Source of the DNA: Cupriavidus necator N-1
GTDB taxonomy: Bacteria; Pseudomonadota; Gammaproteobacteria; Burkholderiales; Burkholderiaceae
Length of the DNA stretch: 64,000 nucleotides
Direction of reading: 5' to 3'
NCBI RefSeq assembly: GCF_000219215.1
Contig: NC_015727.1
Span: forward strand, 744,001-808,000
Part shown: positions 17,627-25,842 of the stretch, piece after piece
Layout: each line of letters begins with the position of its first letter
Position numbering within the stretch: the first letter of the stretch is position 1
The notes under the pieces: model-generated
Databases searched by the model: none
Seen by the model: the letters and a program-made list of their open reading frames with translations, nothing else
What the model was told of the DNA's origin: nothing
Translations under genes and position numbers: made by a program

Positions 17627-18538
17627 TCAGACCGGTTTGTCGCCGATGATGGTAGCGCGGTTCATGTGGCGAGGTGCAGGGAAATAGTCCTGGATCGCGT
17701 AGTGCTGCGTCGCACGGTTGTCCCACAGCGCGATGGTGTTCGGCCGCCATTTCAGGCGCACCTGGTATTCAGGCGCAGCGGCCTGGCGGAACAGGTACTG
17801 CATCAGGTCCATCTCGGCCATGCGGCCATCGGAGCCGATGCGGTAGGGGCGCACTCGGGCATAGTTTGCGAAGTGAGTGGTGAATCCCTCGTTGACGAAG
17901 AGAATCTTGTCTCCCGTCTCCGGATGCGTGCGAACCACCGGGTGCACCATCGGCGGAAACTGCTTGCGCATTTCGTCGTAGCGCGTGCCGGTAATGCCCT
18001 GGCCGAACGTGGGCATGGCGTCGTGGACGCCCTTCAGTTCGCCGATCAGGTCCTTCACTTCCTGCGGCAGCGCCTCGTAGGCAGCCACCATGTTCACCCA
18101 GAGGGTGTCGCCCCCCACATCGGGGCAGGTGATGCAACGCAGCATCGAACCCATCGACGGGATCTCGCGCCACGACACATCGGAGTGATATAGGTTCTCG
18201 CGCCCGCGCGTGCTGCCGTCGCGGCCGAACACCACCAGTTCCGGGTGATCGGGGTGATGCGGGATCATCGGATGGACTTCCAGCTCGCCGAAGCGGCGCG
18301 CGGCGGCCACGTGCTGGGCCGGCGTGATGTCCTGGTCACGAAAGAACAGCACCTTGTACTTCAGCAGGGCGCGGCGCAGGGCGAGGTAGGTGTTGTCGTC
18401 CAACGGTTGGCCGAGGTCGATGCCGTCGATCTCTGCGCCGATCGTCGGCGTGCAGCGGGTGGCTGTGAACGGCCATGTTTCGGCGCTGCTGGCTTGCGCG
18501 GGGGCGAAGTCGGCGGCGGGAGTGGCTACGGCTTGCAT
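17627..18538 (-). CDS. TauD/TfdA-family Fe(II)/2-oxoglutarate dioxygenase
   Basis: A 303-residue enzyme from the ATG at 18538 (MQAVATPAADFAP), preceded by GGAGAGAG. The facial triad is visible as His118 and Asp120 in YHSD and His279 in TQHY; Arg290 or Arg294 would hold 2-oxoglutarate. The family hydroxylates taurine, phenoxyacetates or similar molecules so that they break into an aldehyde or phenol. First gene of the leftward operon with the aldehyde dehydrogenase and divergent from the GntR regulator. The exact substrate is unknown. Confidence 0.9.
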   Translation of the reverse strand: MQAVATPAADFAPAQASSAETWPFTATRCTPTIGAEIDGIDLGQPLDDNTYLALRRALLKYKVLFFRDQDITPAQHVAAARRFGELEVHPMIPHHPDHPELVVFGRDGSTRGRENLYHSDVSWREIPSMGSMLRCITCPDVGGDTLWVNMVAAYEALPQEVKDLIGELKGVHDAMPTFGQGITGTRYDEMRKQFPPMVHPVVRTHPETGDKILFVNEGFTTHFANYARVRPYRIGSDGRMAEMDLMQYLFRQAAAPEYQVRLKWRPNTIALWDNRATQHYAIQDYFPAPRHMNRATIIGDKPV

Positions 18539-18632
18539 GTTGTCTCTCTCCGAATGCGGTGTTTTATGGCGGATAGGGGCGTCTAGGGATACACGGGCCG
18601 GAATCGCTGGCCTGTTGCGCGAAGTTTGCACA

Positions 18633-18682
18633 ACCTGTCATGACAGGTCAATGGGGAGAATCCCATTACTATCATGATAGGT
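18633..18682. promoter_or_regulatory. Two TNTCATGANA palindromes in the divergent promoter, probable GntR operators
   Basis: ACCTGTCATGACAGGT (18633-18648) is a perfect 16-bp palindrome and CTATCATGATAG (18669-18680) a perfect 12-bp one. Their centres are 34 bp apart, both between the dioxygenase operon and the gntR gene. The shared core TCATGA with outer T/A fits a HutC/GntR-type site. Two sites in this place suggest that the GntR protein controls both directions. Confidence 0.75.
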
Positions 18683-18739
18683 ATAATCGCCCACCATCCA
18701 GCCCACCCACCCGGCGCGCCCCCCCCGAATCAGGTTCAA

Positions 18740-19465
18740 ATGCCACTTTTCAAAGACATCGAAGCGGAACTCCGCCAGCGCATCGTCAGCAACAGCTGGG
18801 TGCCCGGCGTCAAACTGCCTTCGGAAGCGGAGTTGATGGCCGAGTTCTCGGTCAGCCGCATCACGGTCCGGCAGGCGCTGGCCGGCCTGCACAACAGCGG
18901 CCTGATCGAGAAGGTCAATGGCAAGGGAAGCTTCGTCACGCGGCCGTCCGACAAGCCCGACCTGGGGCCGCTACATGGCTTCTACGAGACCCACCGCGCA
19001 CGCGGCAAGACCGCCCATGGCAAGCTGGTATCGGTGCGCAGCATCAAGGCGCCGGCCTTCGTCGCCCGCGCGCTGAAGCTGCCGCCCGACGAGAAAGTGC
19101 TGGCGGTGACGACCGTGCGTTATCTCGACGATCTTGCCGTCGGCTACTTCGTCATCATGGGGCGCGAGCCGTTGATGCGGCGGATTGCCGAGGCGGATCC
19201 GGAGACCAACGACGTAATGTCGCTGCTGGAAAGCCGGCTGGGCTACCGCCTCAGCGAAGTGGTTTCGGACGTGACGGCGGTCGGTGCGCCGAAAGCCGTG
19301 GCGCGACGCCTCGGCGTGGAAGAGGGAGCGCCGCTGCTGCGCCTGCAAAGCACCCCCTACGACTTCGATGGCGGCCCGATCCTCTGCGGCGAACTGTACT
19401 TCCGCGGCGAGTCGCAGCCGGTCCGGGTCCGGTCGGTACGACGGACACCGTCATCCGCCCGCTAA
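18740..19465 (+). CDS. GntR-family (HutC/UTRA type) transcriptional regulator
   Basis: From ATG 18740 the 241-residue product has a winged helix (LFKDIEAELRQRIVSNSWVP, KLPSEAELMAEFSVSRITVR, QALAGLHNSGLIEKVNGKGS) and a UTRA effector domain (about residues 85-230). The frame is open from 18674, but that start lies inside an operator. The extreme C-terminus (QPVRVRSVRRTPSSAR) looks unlike the family, and the next gene remnant abuts from the other strand, so the end may be altered by a junction near 19440. Likely repressor of the dioxygenase/dehydrogenase operon. Confidence 0.85.
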   Translation: MPLFKDIEAELRQRIVSNSWVPGVKLPSEAELMAEFSVSRITVRQALAGLHNSGLIEKVNGKGSFVTRPSDKPDLGPLHGFYETHRARGKTAHGKLVSVRSIKAPAFVARALKLPPDEKVLAVTTVRYLDDLAVGYFVIMGREPLMRRIAEADPETNDVMSLLESRLGYRLSEVVSDVTAVGAPKAVARRLGVEEGAPLLRLQSTPYDFDGGPILCGELYFRGESQPVRVRSVRRTPSSAR

Positions 19466-20030
19466 TTCGCGCCGGCACTTTCCTCTCCGGGCAAAAAAAC
19501 GCGATGCAGCGGACCGGTACATCTCAGCCGCCTCGAATACGCTGATGCGCTTGTTGCCGGCCGCCCCCTGGAGCATCCCTTCCAATGCATGGCGCTGGCT
19601 CGTTCCGATGACGGTGTCGACGTCCGCGTTGGCAAGCGCCCGGCGCGCAGTGGTTTGGCGCTCGTAGTCATCCTGATCGCGTAGACGTTCTAGTACAACC
19701 TGATCCTTGAGCAACGCCTGCGCGTAGAACAGTTGCTCGAACAGCGCCCGCAGAATCGCTACTGACTCGATCCAACCCTCGCTCGGCGAGCAGCACCGCT
19801 GCCTGACAGGCAGTGATGCTGCGCAACCACGCCGCGAGCGCAATGCGGTGATGTGCCGGGCCAGCAATGCCCTTGCCCATCACTGCCATGGCGGTGCGCG
19901 AAGCAACCGAACATTCCCGCAGCAACGCCCCATGGCGTGCCCGGATGTGGTCGCGCAGGACGCTTGCGAATCCCGAGAGGTAGCCGGCCTCATCAAGCGT
20001 GGTGCGACCGCCGCTGTGATCGGTACTCAT
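19451..20030 (-). pseudogene. DUF5677-like gene with a frameshift
   Basis: From ATG 20030 the frame reads MSTDHSGGRTTLDEAGYLSG through LRSITACQAAVLLAERG. One frame over it continues EGWIESVAILRALFEQLFYA, VLERLRDQDDYERQTTARRA and ends in FEAAEMYRSAASRF. The pair E...(E/D)xxxLLRxLxE-type helices is characteristic of DUF5677 proteins. The shift is near 19775. The natural C-terminus is missing at about 19480, where it meets the GntR gene end. It starts with an ATGA overlap on the preceding gene, so the two were an operon. Confidence 0.65.
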
Positions 20031-20540
20031 GGGTCACTGTGCCCCATATCGGGCAGCCGGTAGGGTTGTGAATCGCCGCCCTTGCACGCTCGCTTCGCGA
20101 TCAGGTTCAATTCGTCTGCGCCAAGCGCAGGCAGATCGACACCATCGACCACAGGCCCATAAGCGGTCATGATCGCGTCGAAATTCTTCATGGCCAGGTC
20201 GGCGTATTGAATCTTGTGCTTGGGCTCAAGACCAACTTTGCCGGTCTCATCAAGCGACGATGCCCTTGCCTGGGCGTTGCCGAGCGCGGCCCTTTCGTGC
20301 TTCTGCACTTAGATACAAGCAGTTGTCGTCCATCCAAGAACTGATCTCTTCAATCACCTTCGTGTCCCGGCCCGCAGAAAGCAACTGCTTGACCCGCTTG
20401 AACGCGCCCTGGTGCGCCTCCATTCGCTTGTCGGCCACGAGGGTCCGCAGGGCATGTCGCTGCTTGGAATCCTCGATCAGGAGGTTGAACTGGTGCTTGA
20501 TGTCTTCCTGCTTCTGAGTGATTTCGGTGACGTCTTCCTT
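20027..20540 (-). pseudogene. Unknown gene upstream of the DUF5677 gene, frameshifted and 5'-truncated
   Basis: Two frames combine: EDIKHQFNLLIEDSKQRHAL and RVKQLLSAGRDTKVIEEISS through MDDNCLYLS, then one frame over QKHERAALGNAQARASSLDE, KIQYADLAMKNFDAIMTAYG and the C-terminus LPDMGHSDP at 20027. The switch is near 20300. The 5' end is cut near 20540 by an IS5-type fragment. Helix-rich; no family recognised. Confidence 0.5.
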
Positions 20541-20683
20541 AGAAGCTGTTGCGAAATTAGTTCATGCAGGGCTTTAGCCTGCTCCAGCAAATTAGTGAAC
20601 AGGCAACGGACAGGAAGGCTTCGTGGACATAGGCATATCGTTCGTATCGAATCTTCAGGCGTCTGAACGAGTGGAGCCAAGCA
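20541..20683 (-). mobile_element. C-terminal fragment of an IS5-type transposase
   Basis: Reading leftwards: SSIAWLHSFRRLKIRYERYA, then YVHEAFLSVACSLICWSRLK, ending at 20557. The WLHxFRRLxxRYER...HEAFLxxxCxLICW pattern is that of the IS5 C-terminus. The end with AGAAGCTGTTGCGAAATTAG at about 20541 looks like an element terminus. Only this tail remains between two truncated genes. Confidence 0.6.
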
Positions 20684-21091
20684 ATCGACGAGGCCGTCGG
20701 CTGGGACTGGCTCGACCTCAACCTGGATGACGGCGGCGCGTTGATGGCCTTCCAGATCCGGGACAAGGCGGGGCGCAAGCTCTGGGGAGGCGGCACGTTG
20801 CGCGGCGGCGATGGTCACGTGCAGGTACTGGCTCCCGAAAAGGTCAAGTTCATGCCGGTACGCCGTTGGCGCTCGCCTCATAGCGGCACCAGCTATCCGG
20901 TTGCCATGCGGTTGAAGGCAGGCGATCTCACGCTCGAACTGGCACCGCTGATGGATGATCAGGAGGTCGACAGCCGCGCAAGCACCGGCGCAGTTTATTG
21001 GGAGGGCGCGGTGACCGCGTTGCGGGGAGGCAAGGCGGTCGGACGGGGTTACCTTGAACTGACCGGGTACTTCCAGCGCCTCAATCTTTGA
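20684..21091 (+). pseudogene. C-terminal part of a lipocalin-like / CrtC-AttH-type protein, 5'-truncated
   Basis: The open frame enters from the IS5 fragment as AVGWDWLDLNLDDGGALMAF, then QIRDKAGRKLWGGGTLRGGD, RRWRSPHSGTSYPVAMRLKA, YWEGAVTALRGG, GYLELTGYFQRL. WDW...LDDG and the WRSPxSGxxYP and GYLExTGY blocks belong to the hydroxyneurosporene-synthase (CrtC/AttH) lipocalin-like family. The N-terminal two thirds are missing. The first available ATG is 20741. Confidence 0.75.
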
Positions 21092-21497
21092 CTTGAGGCA
21101 CGGCCCCGGGGCAAATGAAGCGCCGGTCGAAGCGCCGCCGGCTCTGTCGCAGTATGGGTGACATGACGCTGTCCCGCCCGGTCACGTACGCACAGAGGGC
21201 CAATCGCCCATCGACCGAAACGCTGCGCGACCGGATGGCTACGCTGATCGGATCGCAGCTCTGACGGGGCATGCGTGGTTGCGCCGCGATACGGTGCCCC
21301 TTCGTCATCCGCCGACGCCTGAGGCCGGCATCGGCCGACACTCCGCCCCTCTCCCTCAGGTGATGCGATCCGACGCGACGCCGTCCGGCGTTGCCGGATA
21401 GCAACCGGTTTGTGCCCTTCGCACCGCACCGCATGATGACTCTGGGACACATCCTGACTTTCGCCTTGCGCCTGCTCCGTCCTTCACCTATTAATTT

Positions 21498-21550
21498 ACC
21501 ATCCATATGGATGGTATATGGATGGCTGTAAGATGGTCCATGGATGATCT
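21498..21550. promoter_or_regulatory. ATGGATGG-box palindrome and direct repeats, probable RHH operator
   Basis: ACCATCCATATGGATGGT (21498-21515) is an 18-bp perfect palindrome. It is followed by another TATGGATGG (21517-21525) and by a variant box AGATGGTCCATGGATGATCT (21531-21550). Repeated short boxes in a row suit ribbon-helix-helix proteins, and such a gene starts 40 bp downstream. The preceding stretch 21092-21497 shows no gene. Confidence 0.65.
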
Positions 21551-21589
21551 GGCGCTCCTTCCATCGCTTGCCCAACGCTTAACGACGAA

Positions 21590-22024
21590 ATGCCCCCTCA
21601 CAAAGCCGATGCCGCACAACTGACGAACAAACCGAAGGCGGGTGATACGGAAAAAATCACCATCAACCTCGGACCGGTAGACCTCGGGCAGATCGACCTG
21701 CTGGTCGAAGAAGGCTTTTACTCGAACCGCTCAGACCTGATCCGGACCGCCATCCGGAACCAACTCGTCGCGCATGCGGTGGTCATCCGGGAAACGGTGA
21801 GCCGTCGAGCGTTGGTACTCGGGCTGCAGCACTTTACGAAGAAGGATTTGGAGGCTGCGCGCGCGGCCAATGAAAGACTCGATATCCATGTGCTGGGCCT
21901 GGCCAGCATTGCCTCGGATATCAGTCCTGAGCTTGCGCTGGCGACCATCGAATCCATCGTGGTGCTGGGCGCCTTTCACGCGCCGGTCGCAGTCAAGGCT
22001 GCGCTGGCCGGGCGCATACGGTAG
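21590..22024 (+). CDS. CopG-like ribbon-helix-helix transcriptional regulator
   Basis: A 144-residue protein with the RHH core at residues 20-60: a strand (EKITINLGPVDLGQIDLLVE) and helices (GFYSNRSDLIRTAIRNQLVA). The C-terminal half (ETVSRRALVLGLQHFTKKDL, IASDISPELALATIESIVVL) is helical and may serve oligomerisation or effector binding. It precedes the esterase gene by 53 bp in the same direction and is probably autoregulated through the ATGGATGG boxes. Confidence 0.8.
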   Translation: MPPHKADAAQLTNKPKAGDTEKITINLGPVDLGQIDLLVEEGFYSNRSDLIRTAIRNQLVAHAVVIRETVSRRALVLGLQHFTKKDLEAARAANERLDIHVLGLASIASDISPELALATIESIVVLGAFHAPVAVKAALAGRIR

Positions 22025-22077
22025 TTTGCGGCAATTTCGCTGCCCCCCTGGTTCGCCAGGGTTGCCTGGAAACAAGC

Positions 22078-23268
22078 ATGAAAATGAATGACGCGTTCCT
22101 CGCCTCGATGCATGAGGCCATGCAGTTGCTGCAGACCGCAGGCCCGATGGAGGCCACCGAGGCCATCCAGCGGGCACTGCGCCAGCACTCGTCCGTGGAA
22201 GTGAGAGCCGCTACGGCGGCGCCGATGCCTGCACAGGTGGTTGAACGCCTGCTGACGCACGACACGGCTGCGGCCCAGACCGGCGGTGTCGCCGGTGAAC
22301 CCGCCGATGCCGCCGCGGTGCATGCTCGCGGCACCGATACCGCGGGCCCGGACAGCGCAGCGGCGCGCGCGCCTGCTCCACAATCCCCGCCCGCCCGTGC
22401 TACCGCGCAGGCCAGGCACTTCAGCCAGCGGACCTTCGCAAACCACGCGGGCACCCGCTCGTACAAGCTCTACATACCGGCCGGCAGGCACAGCGAGCCG
22501 ATGCCGTTGGTCGTGATGCTGCATGGATGCACGCAGGACGCCGACGACATTGCCGCCGGCACCCGCATGAACGAGCTCGCCGACAGGCTGGGCTTTGTCG
22601 TGCTGTACCCGATCCAGCCCGCCGACGCCAACGCATCGAAGTGCTGGAACTGGTTCCGGCCGGGTGACCAGCAAGCCGAGCGGGGCGAGCCCTCGCTGAT
22701 CGCCGGCATGACGCGCGAGGTCATCGCCAGCCACGGCATCGACACCCGGCGCGTCTACGTGGCCGGCCTCTCCGCCGGCGGCGCGATGGCGGCAGTGCTG
22801 ATCCAGCGCTATCCCGGACTGTTCGCGGCGGCGGGTATCCATTCGGGCTTGCCCGCGGGCTGCGCGCACGACCTGCCGTCCGCGCTGGGCGCGATGCGGG
22901 GCGGCAAGGGCATCGGCAGGTCAAAGGCCGGAAGCGCGCCGCTGATGGCGCCGAGCCGACCGATGATCGTGTTCCACGGCGATGCCGACAAGACCGTGCG
23001 CCCGTCCAATGGCAGCCGGCTGGTGGCACCTTTCGAGCAAGGCGAGGCGCGCACGGACAAGCAACGCGAGACCGTGCGCGCGGGCCACGACTACACGCGG
23101 CACAGGATAACGACGGCTGCTGGCATCGATGCCGAGTACTGGGTGATCCACGGTGCGGGACATGCGTGGTCGGGCGGCAGCCGCCGCGGCACCTACACCG
23201 ATCCGAAGGGGCCCGACGCCAGTGCGGAAATGCTGCGGTTTTTCCTCGCACATCCGCGCGCGGACTGA
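22078..23268 (+). CDS. PHB-depolymerase-family esterase (alpha/beta hydrolase)
   Basis: A 396-residue protein. After a 110-residue Ala-rich leader the hydrolase core begins at RSYKLYIPAGRHSEPMPLVV. Seen: oxyanion HGCTQDADD, nucleophile Ser in GLSAGG, Asp in FHGDADKTV and His in GAGHAWSGG. The family cleaves short-chain polyhydroxybutyrate or related esters. There is no clear signal peptide, so an intracellular role is possible, in line with the PHB genes at 60 kb. It is probably co-transcribed with the RHH regulator. Confidence 0.85.
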   Translation: MKMNDAFLASMHEAMQLLQTAGPMEATEAIQRALRQHSSVEVRAATAAPMPAQVVERLLTHDTAAAQTGGVAGEPADAAAVHARGTDTAGPDSAAARAPAPQSPPARATAQARHFSQRTFANHAGTRSYKLYIPAGRHSEPMPLVVMLHGCTQDADDIAAGTRMNELADRLGFVVLYPIQPADANASKCWNWFRPGDQQAERGEPSLIAGMTREVIASHGIDTRRVYVAGLSAGGAMAAVLIQRYPGLFAAAGIHSGLPAGCAHDLPSALGAMRGGKGIGRSKAGSAPLMAPSRPMIVFHGDADKTVRPSNGSRLVAPFEQGEARTDKQRETVRAGHDYTRHRITTAAGIDAEYWVIHGAGHAWSGGSRRGTYTDPKGPDASAEMLRFFLAHPRAD

Positions 23269-23326
23269 AGCGCGCAGGGGGCAGAAACGTGCCGGTTTCT
23301 CGCTCCAGATCCGTGCATCGCGCCCC

Positions 23327-23352
23327 AACCGAGGGCATTTATGCCCTCGGTT
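23327..23352 (+). terminator. Strong 12-bp hairpin after the esterase gene
   Basis: AACCGAGGGCAT and ATGCCCTCGGTT pair perfectly across TT, 58 bp beyond the esterase stop. No long T-run follows (TTTGAGCG), so it may be a bidirectional or inefficient terminator. Confidence 0.6.
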
Positions 23353-23474
23353 TGAGCGTCATCAAAGACCTTGCCGAACACCCTTTAACCCTCGGGATCA
23401 CGGCCGATAGGAGGGGAATCCAAGCCCCGATCATCGACCCCACGACCTCCGTTTTTTGCACCGCCGAGCGCTTG

Positions 23475-24052
23475 ATGGCGCGCCTGAATATCAACTAGAA
23501 GCTCACGCTGATCGCGGTGCTGTTCCTGGTGCCGCTATGTGGCGCGATGTATGTCGTGCTGAGCGCTTCCGCGCATTCGATCCGTGCCACCGATAGTGAA
23601 ATGCGCGGCCTTGCCATCGTCGGGCACGCGCTCGACTTCATGCGCGAGACCCAGGTGCGTCGCGGCGCCGTCAATGTCGTGCTGGCGGGCAATGTGAGTT
23701 TCCCCCCGACCGTCGATGGCCCGGACAACAAGGCCGCCAACCTGGCGCAGTTGATCCCGACCACCGTGGACAACCCCGCCTTCGACCTCGATGCCGGAGC
23801 GCGCAAGCTGGAGACGGCGTGGCAACAGATCCGCGCGCTGGGCCTGAACTCTCCAGCCGGGCCGCTGTTCGAGCGGCACAGCGCGCTGGTCCGGCAGACG
23901 CAGCTTTACATCGGCGACGTGGCCGACCGCTCCGAACTGGCGCTGGACGGCGAAGCCGCCTCGTACTACCTGATCAGCCTGTTGGTAGGCCCAATGCCAA
24001 AGCTGGCCGAGCAGAGCGCGCTGGCTCGCGGCCGTGGCGCCGGCATCATTTA
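23475..24052 (+). pseudogene. Methyl-accepting chemotaxis protein, N-terminal part with an early stop
   Basis: ATG 23475 opens MARLNIN and then meets TAG at 23496. The same frame continues KLTLIAVLFLVPLCGAMYVV (first membrane helix) into a periplasmic helical region (GLAIVGHALDFMRETQVRRG, LETAWQQIRALGLN). The family has Gln at the stop position (CAG to TAG). At 24050 an IS5-type remnant begins and the HAMP and signalling domains are gone. It is therefore dead twice over. Confidence 0.75.
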
Positions 24053-24781
24053 GTTGTACCTTCGGTGATGGAGATCACCGAAGCCCAATATCGACAGATT
24101 GAACACTGCTTGCCGCGTCAGCGTGGCAACGTAAGCATGTCGAACCTGCAAATTTTGAATGCGATTCTTTATGTTGCTGAGCACGGTTGCAAGTGGCGCG
24201 GTTTGCCAAAACGCTTCGGCCGGTGGCACACGGTCTACACGCGGATGAACCGATGGTCCAAGAGCGGCGTACTGGATCGCGTGTTCACGGAATTGCAGCC
24301 TGCGCAGATCGCGTTCGCGCTGTCACCCGGCCAGGCCGGTGATGCACCGCAGGGGCGTGCCCTGCTACAAAGCGTTGGGCCACCAGATCGGCCACTGCAC
24401 CTGCTAATGGACAAGGCATATGAGGGCGATGAGACGCGACAGCTCGCACTCGACCTGGGCTTCATTCCCGTCGTTCCGCCCAAAAGCAATCGCCTTGAAC
24501 CATGGGAATATGATCGCGAGATGTACAAGCGCAGAAACGAAGTGGAGCGCCTGTTCCGCCGCCTCAAAGGCTTTCGTCGCATCTTTTCCCGATTCGACAA
24601 ACTGGACGTAAAACGTTCGCATCAGGATCGAGGCGGTCTCGCTGGATAGCACGGCGATAAAAGTTCATCCTGACGGTACTGGTGCATTAAAAAAAACGGA
24701 CCCCAAGCCATTGGAAAATCCCGAGGCGGATGGACCACAAAGATTCATATGGTTGCCGCGGATGCTCGAACGGCCATAACG
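24053..24781 (+). mobile_element. Rearranged IS5-family (IS427-like) remnant, segments in the order N-C-M
   Basis: Three blocks of one transposase are readable. N: MEITEAQYRQIEHCLPRQRG to FTELQPAQI (24068-24308). C: FALSPGQAGDAPQGRALLQS to RRIFSRFDKLDV (24312-24610). M: RIRIEAVSLDST, KVHPDGTGALKK, GGWTTKIHMVAADARTAIT (24612-24781). In an intact element M lies between N and C. The eight-A run at 24689-24696 is the family's frameshift site. Either M was moved downstream, or two partial copies lie end to end. Confidence 0.75.
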
Positions 24782-25110
24782 TTGGACCTGAAACACGTTC
24801 TTGGCCAGGTCGATCCCCAATTTTCGTAATCTGCATGGTGGACGCCCCTTCCAGTTTGAGTGGTTGATAACACTTCCACTCTGGCACGCCGTCGTCGGGT
24901 TGGGGTGTCCCATCCCATTGCTGACATTGGTCGGGCCTCTGCGCCGTGGCATCGCGCCGGTGAGCTTCGGCCAATTGGTTGGTACGGTTGGTCTCAAACA
25001 GGCAGCCCAACCGTCCCGTGGACCGGCCATACAGACGTCGTTAATGTTGTTGAATCGATTAGGTACCGCTCAAGCAACAGGCACTCACAATGGCGATTCG
25101 CAGATCGTGC
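24782..25110 (-). mobile_element. IS110-family fragment (transposase start and upstream region)
   Basis: An ATG at 24836 (minus strand) opens MQITKIG and, after a one-base slip in GGGG, reads IDLAKNVFQV, the universal start of IS110 transposases. The frame is cut near 24782 by the IS427-like remnant. The 270 bases to the right look like the untranslated region of the same element and hold no other gene. Confidence 0.65.
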
Positions 25111-25112
25111 TA

Positions 25113-25763
25113 TTACGTCGTCAACGAGGTAGAACTCGTGTCGAATCGCAGAATCGGCCGCCGACTCTGATTAACGTCCATAGCGGCATCGTACTCCATG
25201 ATTCGGGCTGTCTCATAGCAGACTTCCTCGCCCAAGAATTTTTCCAAAAGATATAGCGTGAGGTCGATTCCGAGTGTTACGCCACCGCCCGTAACAATCT
25301 CCCCTTCATCTACGACAACAGCCTCCACCACTTCTGTGTCAGGGCAGTCCCTGGCAAGCGTATTCAACGGACACTCTTCGGGGCCTGTCACAGGGACTTT
25401 CGTAGTGGCGACTTTGCCGGCGAGCAGGCCAGCCGCCCCAAGAATCAATGCCCCCGTGCAAACACTTGCGATCGTCTCACTATTGTTAAAACGCCGTCGA
25501 ATAAAGTCCAAAATCAATTCGTTCTTAACTTGTACTCGCCATCCCGGGCCACCTGTAATGATTACCACGTCAGCCGCCGGTGCATTTGCGAAGGAATAGT
25601 CGGTTTCAACCCTCAACCCGTTCTGCAGTTCGACCAGGCCGCCTTTTTCGGAGACTGTGAAATACGAAAGTTCATCTGTTACCCGCTTTGCCATCGAGAG
25701 CGTGCCGATGACGGCGAGTTCAATTGGTTCGATGTGATTGTACAAAACGATTGCCACGCGCAT
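25113..25763 (-). CDS. DJ-1/PfpI-family protein
   Basis: A 216-residue protein with a class-I glutaminase-like fold: MRVAIVLYNHIEPIELAVIG, APAADVVIITGGPG, and the nucleophile elbow SVCTGALILGAAGLLAG with Cys102. The residue after Cys is Thr rather than the usual His of PfpI proteases, as in isonitrile hydratase-like and AraC-associated members. No DNA-binding domain is attached. It lies 77 bp downstream of the XRE-cupin regulator on the same strand. Substrate unknown. Confidence 0.85.
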   Translation of the reverse strand: MRVAIVLYNHIEPIELAVIGTLSMAKRVTDELSYFTVSEKGGLVELQNGLRVETDYSFANAPAADVVIITGGPGWRVQVKNELILDFIRRRFNNSETIASVCTGALILGAAGLLAGKVATTKVPVTGPEECPLNTLARDCPDTEVVEAVVVDEGEIVTGGGVTLGIDLTLYLLEKFLGEEVCYETARIMEYDAAMDVNQSRRPILRFDTSSTSLTT

Positions 25764-25842
25764 CATTATGCCTCTAATTTAGATAGTCCACGAACACTAA
25801 CCGGCGGTGCCCGTTGGTTTGAGAAAGCGCGAGTCAACGTAA

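Noticed and set aside
21081..21575. 164-residue minus-strand frame between the lipocalin fragment and the RHH gene
   Set aside because: No family resemblance; it runs through the operator boxes and lacks a start signal.
23327..23352. CRISPR-like or att-like dyad
   Set aside because: A single hairpin after a gene; no repeats around it, so a terminator is the simpler reading. No CRISPR array was seen anywhere.
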